Counted from the first letter of the stretch, positions 42,053 through 51,677 are shown. The stretch: DNA of 64,000 bases from Pseudomonas sp. RSB 5.4 (GCF_037126175.1 NZ_CP146986.1:1454501-1518500); one strand, 5' to 3'. Notes: generated by a model not told the origin, from the letters alone. Numbers and translations are program-made.

Positions 42053-44491
42053 ATGAACCCCATGAAGCGCAGTTCCAACGCCCCGTTCACCTCCCGTTAC
42101 TTGATGACAGCGCCGGCCTTGCTGATGTTGGCCGGTGTAGTACAAGGTGACCAGTCTCTGCCGATGCAGCCTGTACCGTTTGACGGCAAGCTCGGATTGA
42201 CCACCAAAGACTCGGCAAAGCCGCACTTTTCCGCTTCACCTATCGCTCCCAAAGACGCGCCCAACGTATTGATTGTTTTGCTGGACGATGTCGGATTTTC
42301 TGCCTCGAGCACGTTCGGCGGGCCGGTGAATACGCCTACCCTTGAAGGACTGGCTGACAAAGGTTTGCGGTATACCCAGTTTCATACCACCGCCATGTGT
42401 TCCCCGACCCGTGCAGCGCTATTATCCGGGCGTAACCATCACTCAGTGCATACCGGCCAAATCATGGAAATGGCCACGGGATATCCGGGCTACGACTCGA
42501 TGGTCGGCAAAGACACCACCGGCATTGGCACCATCCTGCGCGACAACGGCTGGAATACCGCCTGGATCGGCAAGGATCACAACGTACCGGATTGGGAAAC
42601 CAGTCAGGCTGGCCCCTTCGACCGCTGGCCAACCGGACTGGGTTTCGAGAAGTTTTATGGGTTCATCGGCGGGGACATGAACCAATGGCGAGCCTTGGTG
42701 TTTGATGGCACTCAACCCATCGAGCCTTACATCGGCAAGCCTGATTACAACCTGGACTACGATCTCGCCGACCAGGCGATCAAATATCTGCATATGCAAC
42801 ATGCTGTAGCGCCGGACAAACCGTTCTTTCTGTATTACGCGCCGGGTGCCACCCATGCGCCGCACCATCCGCGCAAGGAATGGGTGGAGAAGTACAAAGG
42901 TCAGTTCGACATGGGCTGGGACAAGTTGCGCGAGCAGACCTTTGCGCGTCAGAAACAGCTTGGAATCATTCCCCCAGAGACCCAACTCACCGCCAGACCC
43001 GACAGCATTCCGGCGTGGGATTCCCTGAATCCCGATCAGAAAAAACTCTATGCGCGCATGATGGAAATTTACGCGGGCTATCTCGAACAGACTGACTACA
43101 ACGTCGGTCGCGTAGAGAAAGCCATCGATGACATGGGGCTGCGCGACAACACACTGGTCATTTATATCGTCGGAGATAACGGCGCCAGCGCCGAGGCGGG
43201 CTTGAGTGGCGCGACCAACCTGGAAGCCGCGATGAATGGCGTGGTGCCGACGACCGAGCAAATGCTCTCGCAATTCGACGACCTGGGTACGTGGAAAACC
43301 TACAACCACTACCCGGTGGGCTGGGCACATGCAATGGACACACCGTTCCAGTGGACAAAGCAGATCGCCTCACACTACGGCGGCACACGAAACGGCATGG
43401 TCATCTCGTGGCCCGGGCATATCAAGGACGAAGGCAGTATCCGTACACAGTGGCACCATGTGATCGACATTCTGCCCACCGTGCTCGATGTCGCTCATGT
43501 GCCGGCTCCCACTTCGGTTGAAGGCATCAAGCAACGTCCGATCGAAGGTGTGAGCATGGCTTACACCTTCGATCAGCCGAAGACCGCGTCCACACGCAAG
43601 ACGCAATATTTCGAGTTGTTCGGCAATCGGGCGATTTACCACGACGGCTGGGTAGCGGCCACCACCCCCGTGGCGGCACCTTGGTCAACCAGCGTGCCAA
43701 ACGTTGATGTCATCACTGGCTATAACTGGGAGCTTTATCACGTCGAGAAGGACTTCAGCGAAGCCAATGACGTGGCCAAGGAAATGCCTGACAAACTCAA
43801 GGAAATGCAGAAACTGTTCTACGCCGAAGCGGCCAAATACAACGTATTGCCGCTGGACAATGATCGGGTGATGCGACTCAACCCGATCAACCGGCCGAGC
43901 CTGTCTCCGGGGCGCACTTCATTCACCTATTACGCAGGCAGCAAGCGTATTCCGGAGGGCGTAGCGCCAGACATCAAAAACAAATCCTGGAGTCTGACCG
44001 CCAATCTGGAGATTCCGGCCAACGGCGCCGAAGGCATGATTGCAACGCTGGGCGGGTTGTTTGATGGCTGGGCTCTGTATCTGGACAAGGGCAAGCCAGT
44101 ATTTCATTACAACTTCGGCAATATCGGACACACCAGCATCACCGCCCCGGCGGCTCTCAGCCCCGGGAAACATAAAGTGGTGATGGACTTCAAATATGAT
44201 GGCGGTGGTATGGGTAAAGGCGGCGCGGCGACCCTGTACGTTGATGATCAACAGGTCGCTCAGGGGCGTATCGAACACACGGTGGCTGTGCGCTTTACCA
44301 TGAGCGTGGAAACTTTCGATATTGGCGAAGACACCGGCACTCCGGTAAACCTCAGTTATGACGTGCCATTCACCTTCACCGGGCAGATCGACGACGTGAC
44401 AATCGATCTCAAGCCGCAATCTCCGGAAATGGCCAAGGCCCAACAACTGATCGAGCAGAAAGCAGCGCAGTTGGCTGAAGAGAGGAAATAG
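42053..44491 (+). CDS. Arylsulfatase, Cys-type, exported
   Basis: An 812-aa type I sulfatase hydrolysing sulfate esters. An N-terminal Sec-type signal (LMTAPALLMLAGVVQG) is followed by metal-binding DD78-79 (IVLLDDVGF) and the formylglycine signature C116-S-P-T-R120 with LSGRN. Its Cys must be oxidised to formylglycine, and the maturase lies directly downstream. GGAGAG precedes the ATG by 6 bp. The C-terminal 250 residues include a beta-rich region. Likely periplasmic; the substrate is not predictable. Confidence 0.93.
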   Translation: MNPMKRSSNAPFTSRYLMTAPALLMLAGVVQGDQSLPMQPVPFDGKLGLTTKDSAKPHFSASPIAPKDAPNVLIVLLDDVGFSASSTFGGPVNTPTLEGLADKGLRYTQFHTTAMCSPTRAALLSGRNHHSVHTGQIMEMATGYPGYDSMVGKDTTGIGTILRDNGWNTAWIGKDHNVPDWETSQAGPFDRWPTGLGFEKFYGFIGGDMNQWRALVFDGTQPIEPYIGKPDYNLDYDLADQAIKYLHMQHAVAPDKPFFLYYAPGATHAPHHPRKEWVEKYKGQFDMGWDKLREQTFARQKQLGIIPPETQLTARPDSIPAWDSLNPDQKKLYARMMEIYAGYLEQTDYNVGRVEKAIDDMGLRDNTLVIYIVGDNGASAEAGLSGATNLEAAMNGVVPTTEQMLSQFDDLGTWKTYNHYPVGWAHAMDTPFQWTKQIASHYGGTRNGMVISWPGHIKDEGSIRTQWHHVIDILPTVLDVAHVPAPTSVEGIKQRPIEGVSMAYTFDQPKTASTRKTQYFELFGNRAIYHDGWVAATTPVAAPWSTSVPNVDVITGYNWELYHVEKDFSEANDVAKEMPDKLKEMQKLFYAEAAKYNVLPLDNDRVMRLNPINRPSLSPGRTSFTYYAGSKRIPEGVAPDIKNKSWSLTANLEIPANGAEGMIATLGGLFDGWALYLDKGKPVFHYNFGNIGHTSITAPAALSPGKHKVVMDFKYDGGGMGKGGAATLYVDDQQVAQGRIEHTVAVRFTMSVETFDIGEDTGTPVNLSYDVPFTFTGQIDDVTIDLKPQSPEMAKAQQLIEQKAAQLAEERK

Positions 44492-44585
44492 CCTTGTACG
44501 GCGCCCTTACGGGGCACCACTGGGTTGACAGTCTTTCCATTACTCCATGTGCCCCAGGGTGCATCTGTTCGCAAGGGGCTTATAG

Positions 44586-45875
44586 ATGGCTGCTACAAGC
44601 GAAGCTCAAGTCCGCGTTCCGGCCTTCTCCTTTCACGCCATGGCCAAGCCTAGCGGCGCCGACTGCAATCTGGACTGCGATTATTGTTTTTATCTGGAAA
44701 AGGCCACGCTTTACCGAGAGCAGCGTCGCCATCGCATGGGTCAGGATGTGCTGGAAACCTATGTACGCAACTACATTGAATCGCATCCTGCGCATTCGGA
44801 AGTGGCATTCACCTGGCAGGGTGGCGAGCCTACGCTGATGGGGCTGGATTTCTACAGGGAAGCAGTCCAGCTACAGGCTCGATATGGCGAAGGTCGAAAG
44901 ATCAGCAACAGCTTTCAAACGAACGGCTTGCTGATTGATGACGAGTGGAGCCGATTCTTTGTCGAGCATGACTTTCTGATTGGTCTTTCTCTGGATGGGC
45001 CAGCGGATATTCATGACGAATACCGGGTCACGGTTGGCGGCCATCCGAGCCACGCACTGGTGCTGCGCGCCCTACATTTATTCAAGGCTCACGGCGTCAG
45101 ATTCAATATTCTGGCTTGCGTCAATCGCCGCAGCAGTCAGGAACCACTGCGCATTTACAACTACTTTCGCGAACTCGGCATCGAATACATCCAGTTCATC
45201 CCGATTGTGGAGCGCGCGCCCGATGCCGCCGATGAAGCCATGGGTTTTACCCTGCACAGCCCGGGTGGCGGAGTCATCATGAGCGCGAGTCACCAGCGTG
45301 CCGAGCAGATCACGCGCTGGTCAGTGCTAGCCGACGACTACGGCAAATTTCTCAACACGATCTTCGACCTGTGGCTGGCCAAGGATGTGGGTAGCGTTTA
45401 CGTGATGAATTTCGAGTGGGCGCTTGCCAATTACATGGGGGAACCGGGAGCGGCTTGCCACCATCAGCCCACCTGCGGAAGGGGGATTGTCGTCGAACAT
45501 AATGGCGATGTGTATGCCTGCGACCATTACGTTTATCCCGAATATCATCTGGGCAACATCCAGCACGAGATATTGGCCACGATGCTGCAGACGCCAGAGC
45601 AACTAAAGTTCGGCCAGGACAAATTGACTTCACTGCCCAGACAGTGCCGGGAATGCAAAATGCTCAAAGGGTGTTGGGGTGGCTGTCCGAAGCATCGGTT
45701 TATCAAGGCCGAGGATGGCGAGGCTGGATTGAATTACCTGTGCAAGGGCTACTACCAATTCTTCGCACACACCGCACCCTATCTACGCACCATTTCCGGG
45801 CTGATTGCTCAAGGCCGCTCACCCAGTGAAATCGTTGGAGCCACGCTGATGGTGACTCGACTTGAGAATGACTGA
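44586..45875 (+). CDS. Anaerobic sulfatase maturase (radical SAM/SPASM)
   Basis: A 429-aa radical SAM enzyme. C27-x3-C31-x2-C34 (CNLDCDYC) binds the SAM cluster, TWQGGEPTLMG is the GGE motif, and the Cys-rich C-terminus (CHHQPTCGRG, CDHYVYPEYHLGN, CRECKMLKGCWGGCP) binds two auxiliary clusters. It converts the active-site Cys or Ser of sulfatases to formylglycine. AAGGGG precedes the start, 94 bp after the sulfatase, so the two form one unit. Confidence 0.93.
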   Translation: MAATSEAQVRVPAFSFHAMAKPSGADCNLDCDYCFYLEKATLYREQRRHRMGQDVLETYVRNYIESHPAHSEVAFTWQGGEPTLMGLDFYREAVQLQARYGEGRKISNSFQTNGLLIDDEWSRFFVEHDFLIGLSLDGPADIHDEYRVTVGGHPSHALVLRALHLFKAHGVRFNILACVNRRSSQEPLRIYNYFRELGIEYIQFIPIVERAPDAADEAMGFTLHSPGGGVIMSASHQRAEQITRWSVLADDYGKFLNTIFDLWLAKDVGSVYVMNFEWALANYMGEPGAACHHQPTCGRGIVVEHNGDVYACDHYVYPEYHLGNIQHEILATMLQTPEQLKFGQDKLTSLPRQCRECKMLKGCWGGCPKHRFIKAEDGEAGLNYLCKGYYQFFAHTAPYLRTISGLIAQGRSPSEIVGATLMVTRLEND

Positions 45876-46190
45876 TTCAATACCCAAGGATATCTTGGAA
45901 TAGAACCGCGAGAAGCGTCCGCTTTTGGCCGATCTCTGCCAGTGTCGATGCGCAGCAATGAATCGCTACGCCCCGGTCATGGATGCTAAGCGCGTTGTTC
46001 AAGTCCAATGCAAATGGCAGTTCAGAACAGATAGAAAGGGTGATCAAGTGCAGTGCGATTTGGCAACGCGGACGTAGTCGCCAGCCAGCCTAAGCGCCCA
46101 ACGTTTGTTTCCACTGACTACAGTATCGATAGGTCGATGAGGCGCGGTATATGACGAGCCGCTGCATTCGTGACTGGACGCAGGGAGCTG
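45876..46190. other. Non-coding stretch
   Basis: About 315 bp with no supported gene. It carries copy 2 of the dispersed GTCCGCTTTTGGCC element. Confidence 0.4.
45917..45930 (+). repeat. Dispersed repeat element, copy 2
   Basis: GTCCGCTTTTGGCC, an exact match to the minus strand of 37967-37980, in the intergenic region after the maturase. Confidence 0.5.
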
Positions 46191-46490
46191 TCAGTCGTCT
46201 CTCCAAGGATCGAATTTGTTCCCATACATAGCCCGTAAGGCGCGATTGCGTTCGATGCGCCTGATCCACGGATCGTACTCTTCGGCCAACGCGGCAAGCT
46301 TAGCGCTGATGATCATTTGCACCGCCTCGTCACGCAGTAACCTGCTGGTCAGCTCGCGGTAATCGCCACGTGTAACCACGCCATAAACGGCGTGATTGTC
46401 TTTTACGTAGAGATCGGTCATTCCTACCCGCATATGTCCATATTTTTCTACGTCATCGGGGTAAATGTCCTCAAGGCTGAGGTGTCCCAT
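46191..46490 (-). CDS. Hypothetical protein
   Basis: A 99-aa soluble protein, charged and Arg/Tyr-rich at the end (WIRRIERNRALRAMYGNKF). GGAG stands 6 bp before the ATG at 46490. No family recognised. Confidence 0.6.
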   Translation of the reverse strand: MGHLSLEDIYPDDVEKYGHMRVGMTDLYVKDNHAVYGVVTRGDYRELTSRLLRDEAVQMIISAKLAALAEEYDPWIRRIERNRALRAMYGNKFDPWRDD

Positions 46491-46642
46491 ATCCAACTCC
46501 AGGCTTCAAAGGTGCTATCGAAAACCTGCGCCATCATTGAAGTCGTACCTTCGCGCCAGCGCCTACAAATCCAGCCAACAGCAAGCCATTAAATGTGCGC
46601 ATGATAGCCTCGGCACAGCCATAACTGCTCTGAGAATCCGCT

Positions 46643-46942
46643 ATGAACACACCCGACGCACGTGCTGATTTCAACACCCTGATCAACGCACCAAAATTTT
46701 CGGACGACCCAATCGGGCAGCAGCAGAAGAAACGGTGGCGAATGCTGGCTGAAGACATTTACCAAAGCACAACAGTAGAGGCACTGCTCGAAGCGAGAGG
46801 CAAAGCAGAAGGCTACATCCATGGCCTTTTGGATGCCGGACACCTCTCGACCAAGGACTACGAGCGTGATTACCTAATTCTGTGCATCGCTCAAAGGCGG
46901 CGTGAATTTCTGCGCAAATTGCTTAACGAATACGGTTACTGA
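46643..46942 (+). CDS. Hypothetical protein
   Basis: A 99-aa helical, soluble protein (MLAEDIYQSTTVEALLEARG; GLLDAGHLSTKDYERDYLIL). No domain recognised. The ribosome-binding site is modest (GAGAA). Confidence 0.6.
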   Translation: MNTPDARADFNTLINAPKFSDDPIGQQQKKRWRMLAEDIYQSTTVEALLEARGKAEGYIHGLLDAGHLSTKDYERDYLILCIAQRRREFLRKLLNEYGY

Positions 46943-46994
46943 AGCAATAAACTCGTGCTTTAGCAGCAATTCCAAAGCGTCTCGGGGAATGTCT

Positions 46995-47528
46995 TTACGT
47001 CCCCATCGAGGCTCTCAGCTTGAACCGTAGCTCCTCCTGAGTCGGCGCTGAGCTAAGGCCCAGGTTGGAATCAGTGCGAATCAACCGTCGATCGTGATCT
47101 GGCCAGCTTTCAAAAGGATCATCATCCAGGGCGATCCAATTCGTCAGGCCCGCCCTGGTTACTGCAGTACGGATCTGCTGATAGCGGCTGTACATGTCAT
47201 ATCCCTCAAGAGGCGCCTTGGGCATTCTTGAGTGCCATGTACTGCTCACGGTGAGAGCCTGCAACTCTAGCGGTAAGGCAGCGCGTGCACGGCGGTAACC
47301 GAGGATGCGCACCCAGCTTGTCGATAAGCTGATTTTGACTTGAGGAAAGTCCTCCAGTATCTCTACCAGGATTCCGGCATGCATCATGAGTTGCCCGGGT
47401 GCACGCAACACCAAACCACTCCGAGTACGGTAAACGTCGTCCGGGTGCAGCACCCCATCAAAATCGAGAAATAGAACTCGATCATTCGGCGTCAGCCGGC
47501 TGCTTGTCGGGCAGTTCGAATTAAGCAT
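46995..47528 (-). CDS. HAD-like hydrolase domain protein
   Basis: A 177-aa protein with HAD motif I (VLFLDFDGVLHPDD), motif II (SLSTSWVRILG) and a late acidic motif (WIALDDDPFESWP). This short-form pattern is seen in the HAD domain of RNA-repair-associated and related single-domain phosphatases. It follows the VbhA-like gene by 42 bp on the same strand. Confidence 0.82.
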   Translation of the reverse strand: MLNSNCPTSSRLTPNDRVLFLDFDGVLHPDDVYRTRSGLVLRAPGQLMMHAGILVEILEDFPQVKISLSTSWVRILGYRRARAALPLELQALTVSSTWHSRMPKAPLEGYDMYSRYQQIRTAVTRAGLTNWIALDDDPFESWPDHDRRLIRTDSNLGLSSAPTQEELRFKLRASMGT

Positions 47529-47570
47529 GGTTAAGTACTCTCAAAGCCGGCCCTCCTATCAGCTATCTAC

Positions 47571-47765
47571 CTACCTTGGAGAGCCCTGCCGTATGCACTC
47601 AATCAACTCCATCAAAAGTTCGTCAAGACTCACCAGGCCATCCGCATATCGCTGCATCTCAGCAAGGTGCGTAGAGGAAGGCCTCACACCTTCGAGTGCC
47701 TGACAGCCAAGAACCTCCGCCACCGCTTTGCGACGTCGCTCACGCTCAAGCTCATCGGTCTGCAC
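47571..47765 (-). CDS. VbhA-like antitoxin domain protein (no Fic partner seen)
   Basis: A 64-aa protein. RRKAVAEVLGCQALEGVRPS followed by LAEMQRYADGLVSLDELL matches the layout of VbhA antitoxins, whose first helix (ending LEG) inhibits Fic AMP-transferase toxins. No Fic gene with HPFxxGNG is found in this window. The GTG start at 47765 has AGGAGAGG upstream. Confidence 0.65.
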   Translation of the reverse strand: MQTDELERERRRKAVAEVLGCQALEGVRPSSTHLAEMQRYADGLVSLDELLMELIECIRQGSPR

Positions 47766-47825
47766 GAGCCACCTCTCCTTCGCTTAGAAAGCCTTCACCA
47801 AAGGGAAAGCCAGGCTATCTAGCGT

Positions 47826-48389
47826 TTACTTAAACGCCTTACTGAAGCGCTGGGAAAGCGTCACAGCATCGATCACTGCCCAGCTCTCCGGGTCATTGCT
47901 TTTCATGATCCAATTGATCGCAATCCCCACCATGACCAGCCCTGCCAAGATCCCCTCCCAGAACGCCCAAACAAAGGTTGTCCGAACCAGGTAATCAGGG
48001 TCAACGCTTCCGGAAAGTAGGTGAATCGGATAGGGAGAAAGGAAGCACCCTGCAATGAACGCCAAGATCATCAAGGGCACTGCGTAGACCATCAACATCA
48101 CCGGCACCTTGATCTGGTACTGCCTCGCTGCTACAAGCTTGCCGTTCGCGCCCTTCATGGCGTAGATGGTGGCTTTGTTTTCAGTCTTGTCTTTTTTCTT
48201 CGTGAAGATGCCGTACAGGGTCACTTGCTCCCCCGCCTCAATCTCTTCAAAAATTTTTCCTGGCAGCAAAACATTCGGCAATACCTGCCCATCGATAACG
48301 ATACGCGCGGTCACAGTCCCCTGCTCAGTAGCAATCACTCGTGGCTTCTCGATCACTCCAGTGACCTGCCGACAATCAAATCGAATCAA
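47826..48389 (-). CDS. Hypothetical membrane protein
   Basis: About 187 aa. An N-terminal soluble beta-rich part (residues 1-90; OB-like, GEQVTLYGIFTKKKDKTENK) is followed by two membrane helices at about 95-120 and 140-165. TTG at 48389 with GGAG 6 bp upstream is the best start. TTG 48404 is also in frame. Family unknown. Confidence 0.6.
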   Translation of the reverse strand: MIRFDCRQVTGVIEKPRVIATEQGTVTARIVIDGQVLPNVLLPGKIFEEIEAGEQVTLYGIFTKKKDKTENKATIYAMKGANGKLVAARQYQIKVPVMLMVYAVPLMILAFIAGCFLSPYPIHLLSGSVDPDYLVRTTFVWAFWEGILAGLVMVGIAINWIMKSNDPESWAVIDAVTLSQRFSKAFK

Positions 48390-48464
48390 AACGTGCTCCT
48401 GCAATTTTTAAAGGCGTAGCCAATCGCACCGCGTGAATGGCGGCGTGGGTGAAAGTTGTGTCAT

Positions 48465-48863
48465 TTACGCGCGAAACGAAAAAACGGTACTAAGTGCTGC
48501 TGGCTTCCGTGAACCATCACCAAGCAATAGGTAGACCGTGCTTTTTGTTTCAAACATGTAGTCAGTCGAGGAAACACCAAAATTACTTCTCACCCACATC
48601 GAGGGCTGGAAGCGCCCTTTACTGTCCAGGACTACCTCGTGGGCGTACAAAGTTGCTGGCAGCAACCCAAAATTTTTCAGTTTTTCGACCTCATCACATG
48701 TCACAGTGAGGTCGATCAGAATCCATTGCCGTACTACGCAGAAAGCCTTGCCAGGGAATGTCATTGCTGCCAAAGCGATCAGGTCTTCCTGAGTGCCTTG
48801 CCAACCAGAAATTTGTTCCCCTGCTCCGTAGAAGAGCTGCGAGATTTCCTCCAACGTCACCAT
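48465..48863 (-). CDS. Hypothetical protein (possibly DUF6957-like)
   Basis: A 132-aa protein with GWQGTQEDLIALAAMTFPGK, WILIDLTV and TKSTVYLLLGDGSRK. The pattern resembles short uncharacterised Pseudomonas proteins, and the family name is from memory only. GGAG precedes ATG 48863 by 8 bp. Confidence 0.6.
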   Translation of the reverse strand: MVTLEEISQLFYGAGEQISGWQGTQEDLIALAAMTFPGKAFCVVRQWILIDLTVTCDEVEKLKNFGLLPATLYAHEVVLDSKGRFQPSMWVRSNFGVSSTDYMFETKSTVYLLLGDGSRKPAALSTVFSFRA

Positions 48864-49034
48864 TAATAATTCTCCTTCATGTCGAGTTCACTCACTGCAA
48901 GCATCGCGATTTCAGATCGATGTCGCCGGCGAAGATGACCACGTCCGCATAGCGCAGAGCGGGATCGAAGCGAGCAAATTCACACTGGAAATCTGAACAG
49001 ATTTGAAGCTTTATCGGAGTTGCCGTATTTAGTC

Positions 49035-49406
49035 CTAAGGAAATTCCGAAACTGCTGGAGACGCAGCTTTTGAACCTTCGTAGATAGTCCGAATGCCGGT
49101 GAGTGAATCTGCGTCTTGGCAATCTCGAGCACTGCTATAAACAGCACCGCTGGCAACCTTGTGAAGCAAGACGCACTCGCCTGCTTGATCGTATCCGATG
49201 ACCAAGCTGACCAGCGCTTCCATGCGCTCTGAAGCACTTCCGTTCACCGATGGTGCAGTCACTACCTGAACATCCTCAACCAAGAAAGTTGGGCTATGCA
49301 GCGCCAGTAATTCGGAAAGTAAGGTGGCGTCTGTTGGCATCAATTTTTTGGTGCGACGTGTGTTTCCCTCTGTTAACCGAATTGTGACGTGATACCAAGG
49401 ATGCAT
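49035..49406 (-). CDS. Hypothetical protein
   Basis: About 123 aa, mostly predicted beta (WYHVTIRLTEGNTRRTKKL; FLVEDVQVVTAPS). Start at 49406 with GGAG 9 bp upstream. The open frame runs to 49496 without better signals. No family recognised. Confidence 0.5.
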   Translation of the reverse strand: MHPWYHVTIRLTEGNTRRTKKLMPTDATLLSELLALHSPTFLVEDVQVVTAPSVNGSASERMEALVSLVIGYDQAGECVLLHKVASGAVYSSARDCQDADSLTGIRTIYEGSKAASPAVSEFP

Positions 49407-49496
49407 TGTTTCAAGCTCCACCATTCGCCATGCGGATCGCCCTAGCCCAGGGAAGCCAGGTAGGCCTACCAAGCATGATTCGTGTGAAATAAACAT

Positions 49497-49810
49497 TTTT
49501 CGTTACCCACCTGTAGTACGCATGTGCGGTACCCCTCTTAAATTAGCGCGGCCTTGCCTATGGAAAATCCGTGCGCCATAGCCGTAGAAAATCCCCTCCC
49601 TCTCTGGATCCCATCGAGTCAATACATCCAATATGTTCACGGCTCTCGCGGTCTCGAATTCGTGTTGTCGAGCTCTGCGAGATACCTGGAAGCAGGTAGA
49701 ACGACCAATTTGCGCGAGCCTTCGTCTCTACTATTCCAGAATAATAACATTAATCGACGTTTATCTAAACACTTCGAATGTGGCCCTATCCTCGCTTTTT
49801 AGGGACGATC
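49497..49810. other. Non-coding stretch before regulator
   Basis: About 310 bp without a convincing gene. The segment just before the regulator (49735-49775) is AT-rich and probably its promoter. Confidence 0.4.
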
Positions 49811-50278
49811 ATGTCGCTCAAGAAAGAGATTGCCGCAACGATCCGGGTAGTCCGGTCGGTGCGCGGGCTAGCATACGAAGACTTAGCGCCTGTCACCGCA
49901 CGCACGAACATCAGTGCGCTCGAACGTGGGAAGATCAACATCACCGTTGATAAATTGATCGAGCTATCCACACCTCTGAAGCTTGACCCTGTGGCTCTTC
50001 TTGCGATCAGCATCTCCATGAGCAATGGCGAGCCCCCCGAAGCGGCCCTGGAACGAGCCCGTATCGAGCTCGAGAGTTTCCGATCAGAAGGAGGCTTAGA
50101 TCTTCTTGCAACGCAGATTGTTGACGACACGCTCGTTCAGCGCCCCCGAGGGAAACCGGAGGGCTCCAAAAATGCTCAGGCTATTAGGGAGCTCAAGGAG
50201 GCAGGATTTAGCCGAAAAGACGTTATGGAAAAGCTCGGGCTATCCAGGTCTACGGTCTATGGGCATTGGAAGGCTTAA
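49811..50278 (+). CDS. XRE-type regulator with second C-terminal HTH
   Basis: A 155-aa protein. The N-terminal Cro/CI-type HTH covers residues 5-60 (VRGLAYEDLAPVTARTNIS then ALERGKINITVDKLIEL). The C-terminal 35 residues (AIRELKEAGFSRKDVMEKLG then LSRSTVYGHWK) look like a resolvase/Hin-type HTH. AGGGA precedes the ATG at 49811. It lies 360 bp from tniQ and is convergent with it, so it may be transposon cargo or a regulator of the element. Confidence 0.75.
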   Translation: MSLKKEIAATIRVVRSVRGLAYEDLAPVTARTNISALERGKINITVDKLIELSTPLKLDPVALLAISISMSNGEPPEAALERARIELESFRSEGGLDLLATQIVDDTLVQRPRGKPEGSKNAQAIRELKEAGFSRKDVMEKLGLSRSTVYGHWKA

Positions 50279-50639
50279 GAAGGAAATTAAACCCACCCAC
50301 TCCATACCTCCAGGAGGCTTGGTCGGTGCGCTTTAAATCCAACAGCATTGTCTACATTGGCCAGCTTGCTAAACACCAACACTGCGCACTTTCAGCTTGT
50401 CACTAGCATAGTAAAGGTGTGCAGAGCTTTCTCAGGTAACCACTGCAGGCTGAACCTTCGAAAGCCGCACCTCCACAACTAGGCATCACGCGCTCGACTA
50501 GATTTCTCAATAAATCTTGGGAAACAAAAAACCAGCCTTCCTGCTGACGAACGTCTACTGGAGGCCAGGTCAAGCGCTCTGACTCAAACCTGATTAGCTT
50601 AGCAAGGAGACTGTGGGGAGACTCTGATGAGTGCTAGGG
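50279..50639. other. Stretch between regulator and tniQ
   Basis: About 360 bp with no supported gene. A transposon left end might lie here, but I could not find a convincing terminal inverted repeat or a match to the right flank. Confidence 0.4.
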
Positions 50640-51677
50640 TCAATTAGGGCTTCCGATCGCCCAAGCGATTTGTTCAAGCTCAACCGCGGAGAGCTGCTCA
50701 CTAGCCTCCTTTCTCGCGACCTTGACGGCTTCGTTGCCCAACGCTACTCGCCCACATTCTGCAATTTCCGCACGATCAACAGGAAAAAACCAAGTGGTCG
50801 AGCGAGTCATCGCTCGTATCAACTCAGCCTCATGCTTTGAAATCACCCCATAGGCAATACCGAGTAGCCAGTACGCTACACATAGGTGAATGGGTTCTGC
50901 CTCATCGAACAAAGCATCAATCCCAAGAACTTGGCTCAGAGAATTCGTATACCTCTGTCGGGATAAGGGGCGGAAATACTGGCTGGCGAATCCGGAAACC
51001 ACCTCCCCGCTGGCATCGCGCCAAAGCCATAGATACATCAAGAATCTCGCAGAACTGAAGCTCAGTTCAGGTATGTTCCCGCATCTCACCTGAACATTGA
51101 GCCATTGCTGCGACCGTGCAATCAAGCGCAGCAGAAAACGATTTTCTGCGAGAGCGACATGGGAACTCAGCCTAGACAATGCGAAGTTGACCTGTAACCT
51201 CATAGCGGGACTACCGATATATTCTTCAAATGCAACCCATGCTTTGTTTACGTAATTCAAGCGGGTCTCCTGCACCCTTCTCAGCAACACCGGCGATTCA
51301 TGCAGGAAGCAAACGGCAGCACCTTGGACGCGCCAAGAGCGACGCCACGCAGGTGCGTGATTGGTTGCCACGTCGTCGCAGAGACACTCGGGACAATAAA
51401 CTGTACTTGAATCAAACATCAGTAACGGTCTTTCTGGCAGGCGGAAAACAGAAGCACTACTGACGTTAAAAAATGCATCAAACTGTTGAGTAAAACTCTC
51501 GTTTTCTACTAAAGCATCAATGTCACCAGACATTCCAAGGAGGTGAGCTTTGATATGCGCCTGGATAGCGGCTCGGTCGACGAAGCTGCCCAGAACCAAT
51601 CGTGCTAGCCAAGACGAGAGCGTTTCATCGTAGATCGGGCTGATCAGTCGCGAGCATACTGGCATGTCATTCACCAT
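50640..51677 (-). CDS. tniQ: TniQ-family target-selection protein
   Basis: About 345 aa. It starts with the TniQ hallmark DETLSSWLARL and has the zinc finger YCPECLCDD...VCFLHESPVL (CxxC with CxxH). TniQ/TnsD proteins choose the target site in Tn5053- and Tn7-like transposons. The start is ATG 51677 without a clear ribosome-binding site, suggesting coupling to the gene ending at 51703. Last gene of the transposition operon. Confidence 0.85.
   Translation of the reverse strand: MVNDMPVCSRLISPIYDETLSSWLARLVLGSFVDRAAIQAHIKAHLLGMSGDIDALVENESFTQQFDAFFNVSSASVFRLPERPLLMFDSSTVYCPECLCDDVATNHAPAWRRSWRVQGAAVCFLHESPVLLRRVQETRLNYVNKAWVAFEEYIGSPAMRLQVNFALSRLSSHVALAENRFLLRLIARSQQWLNVQVRCGNIPELSFSSARFLMYLWLWRDASGEVVSGFASQYFRPLSRQRYTNSLSQVLGIDALFDEAEPIHLCVAYWLLGIAYGVISKHEAELIRAMTRSTTWFFPVDRAEIAECGRVALGNEAVKVARKEASEQLSAVELEQIAWAIGSPN

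Noticed and set aside
42443..43330. Long minus-strand frame opposite the sulfatase
   Set aside because: Antisense shadow of a strongly supported sulfatase. No start signal or recognisable domain.
49010..49025. TATCGGAGTTG match to the Ada-type box on the plus strand
   Set aside because: Only the CGGAGTT half is present and no gene start follows at the right distance.
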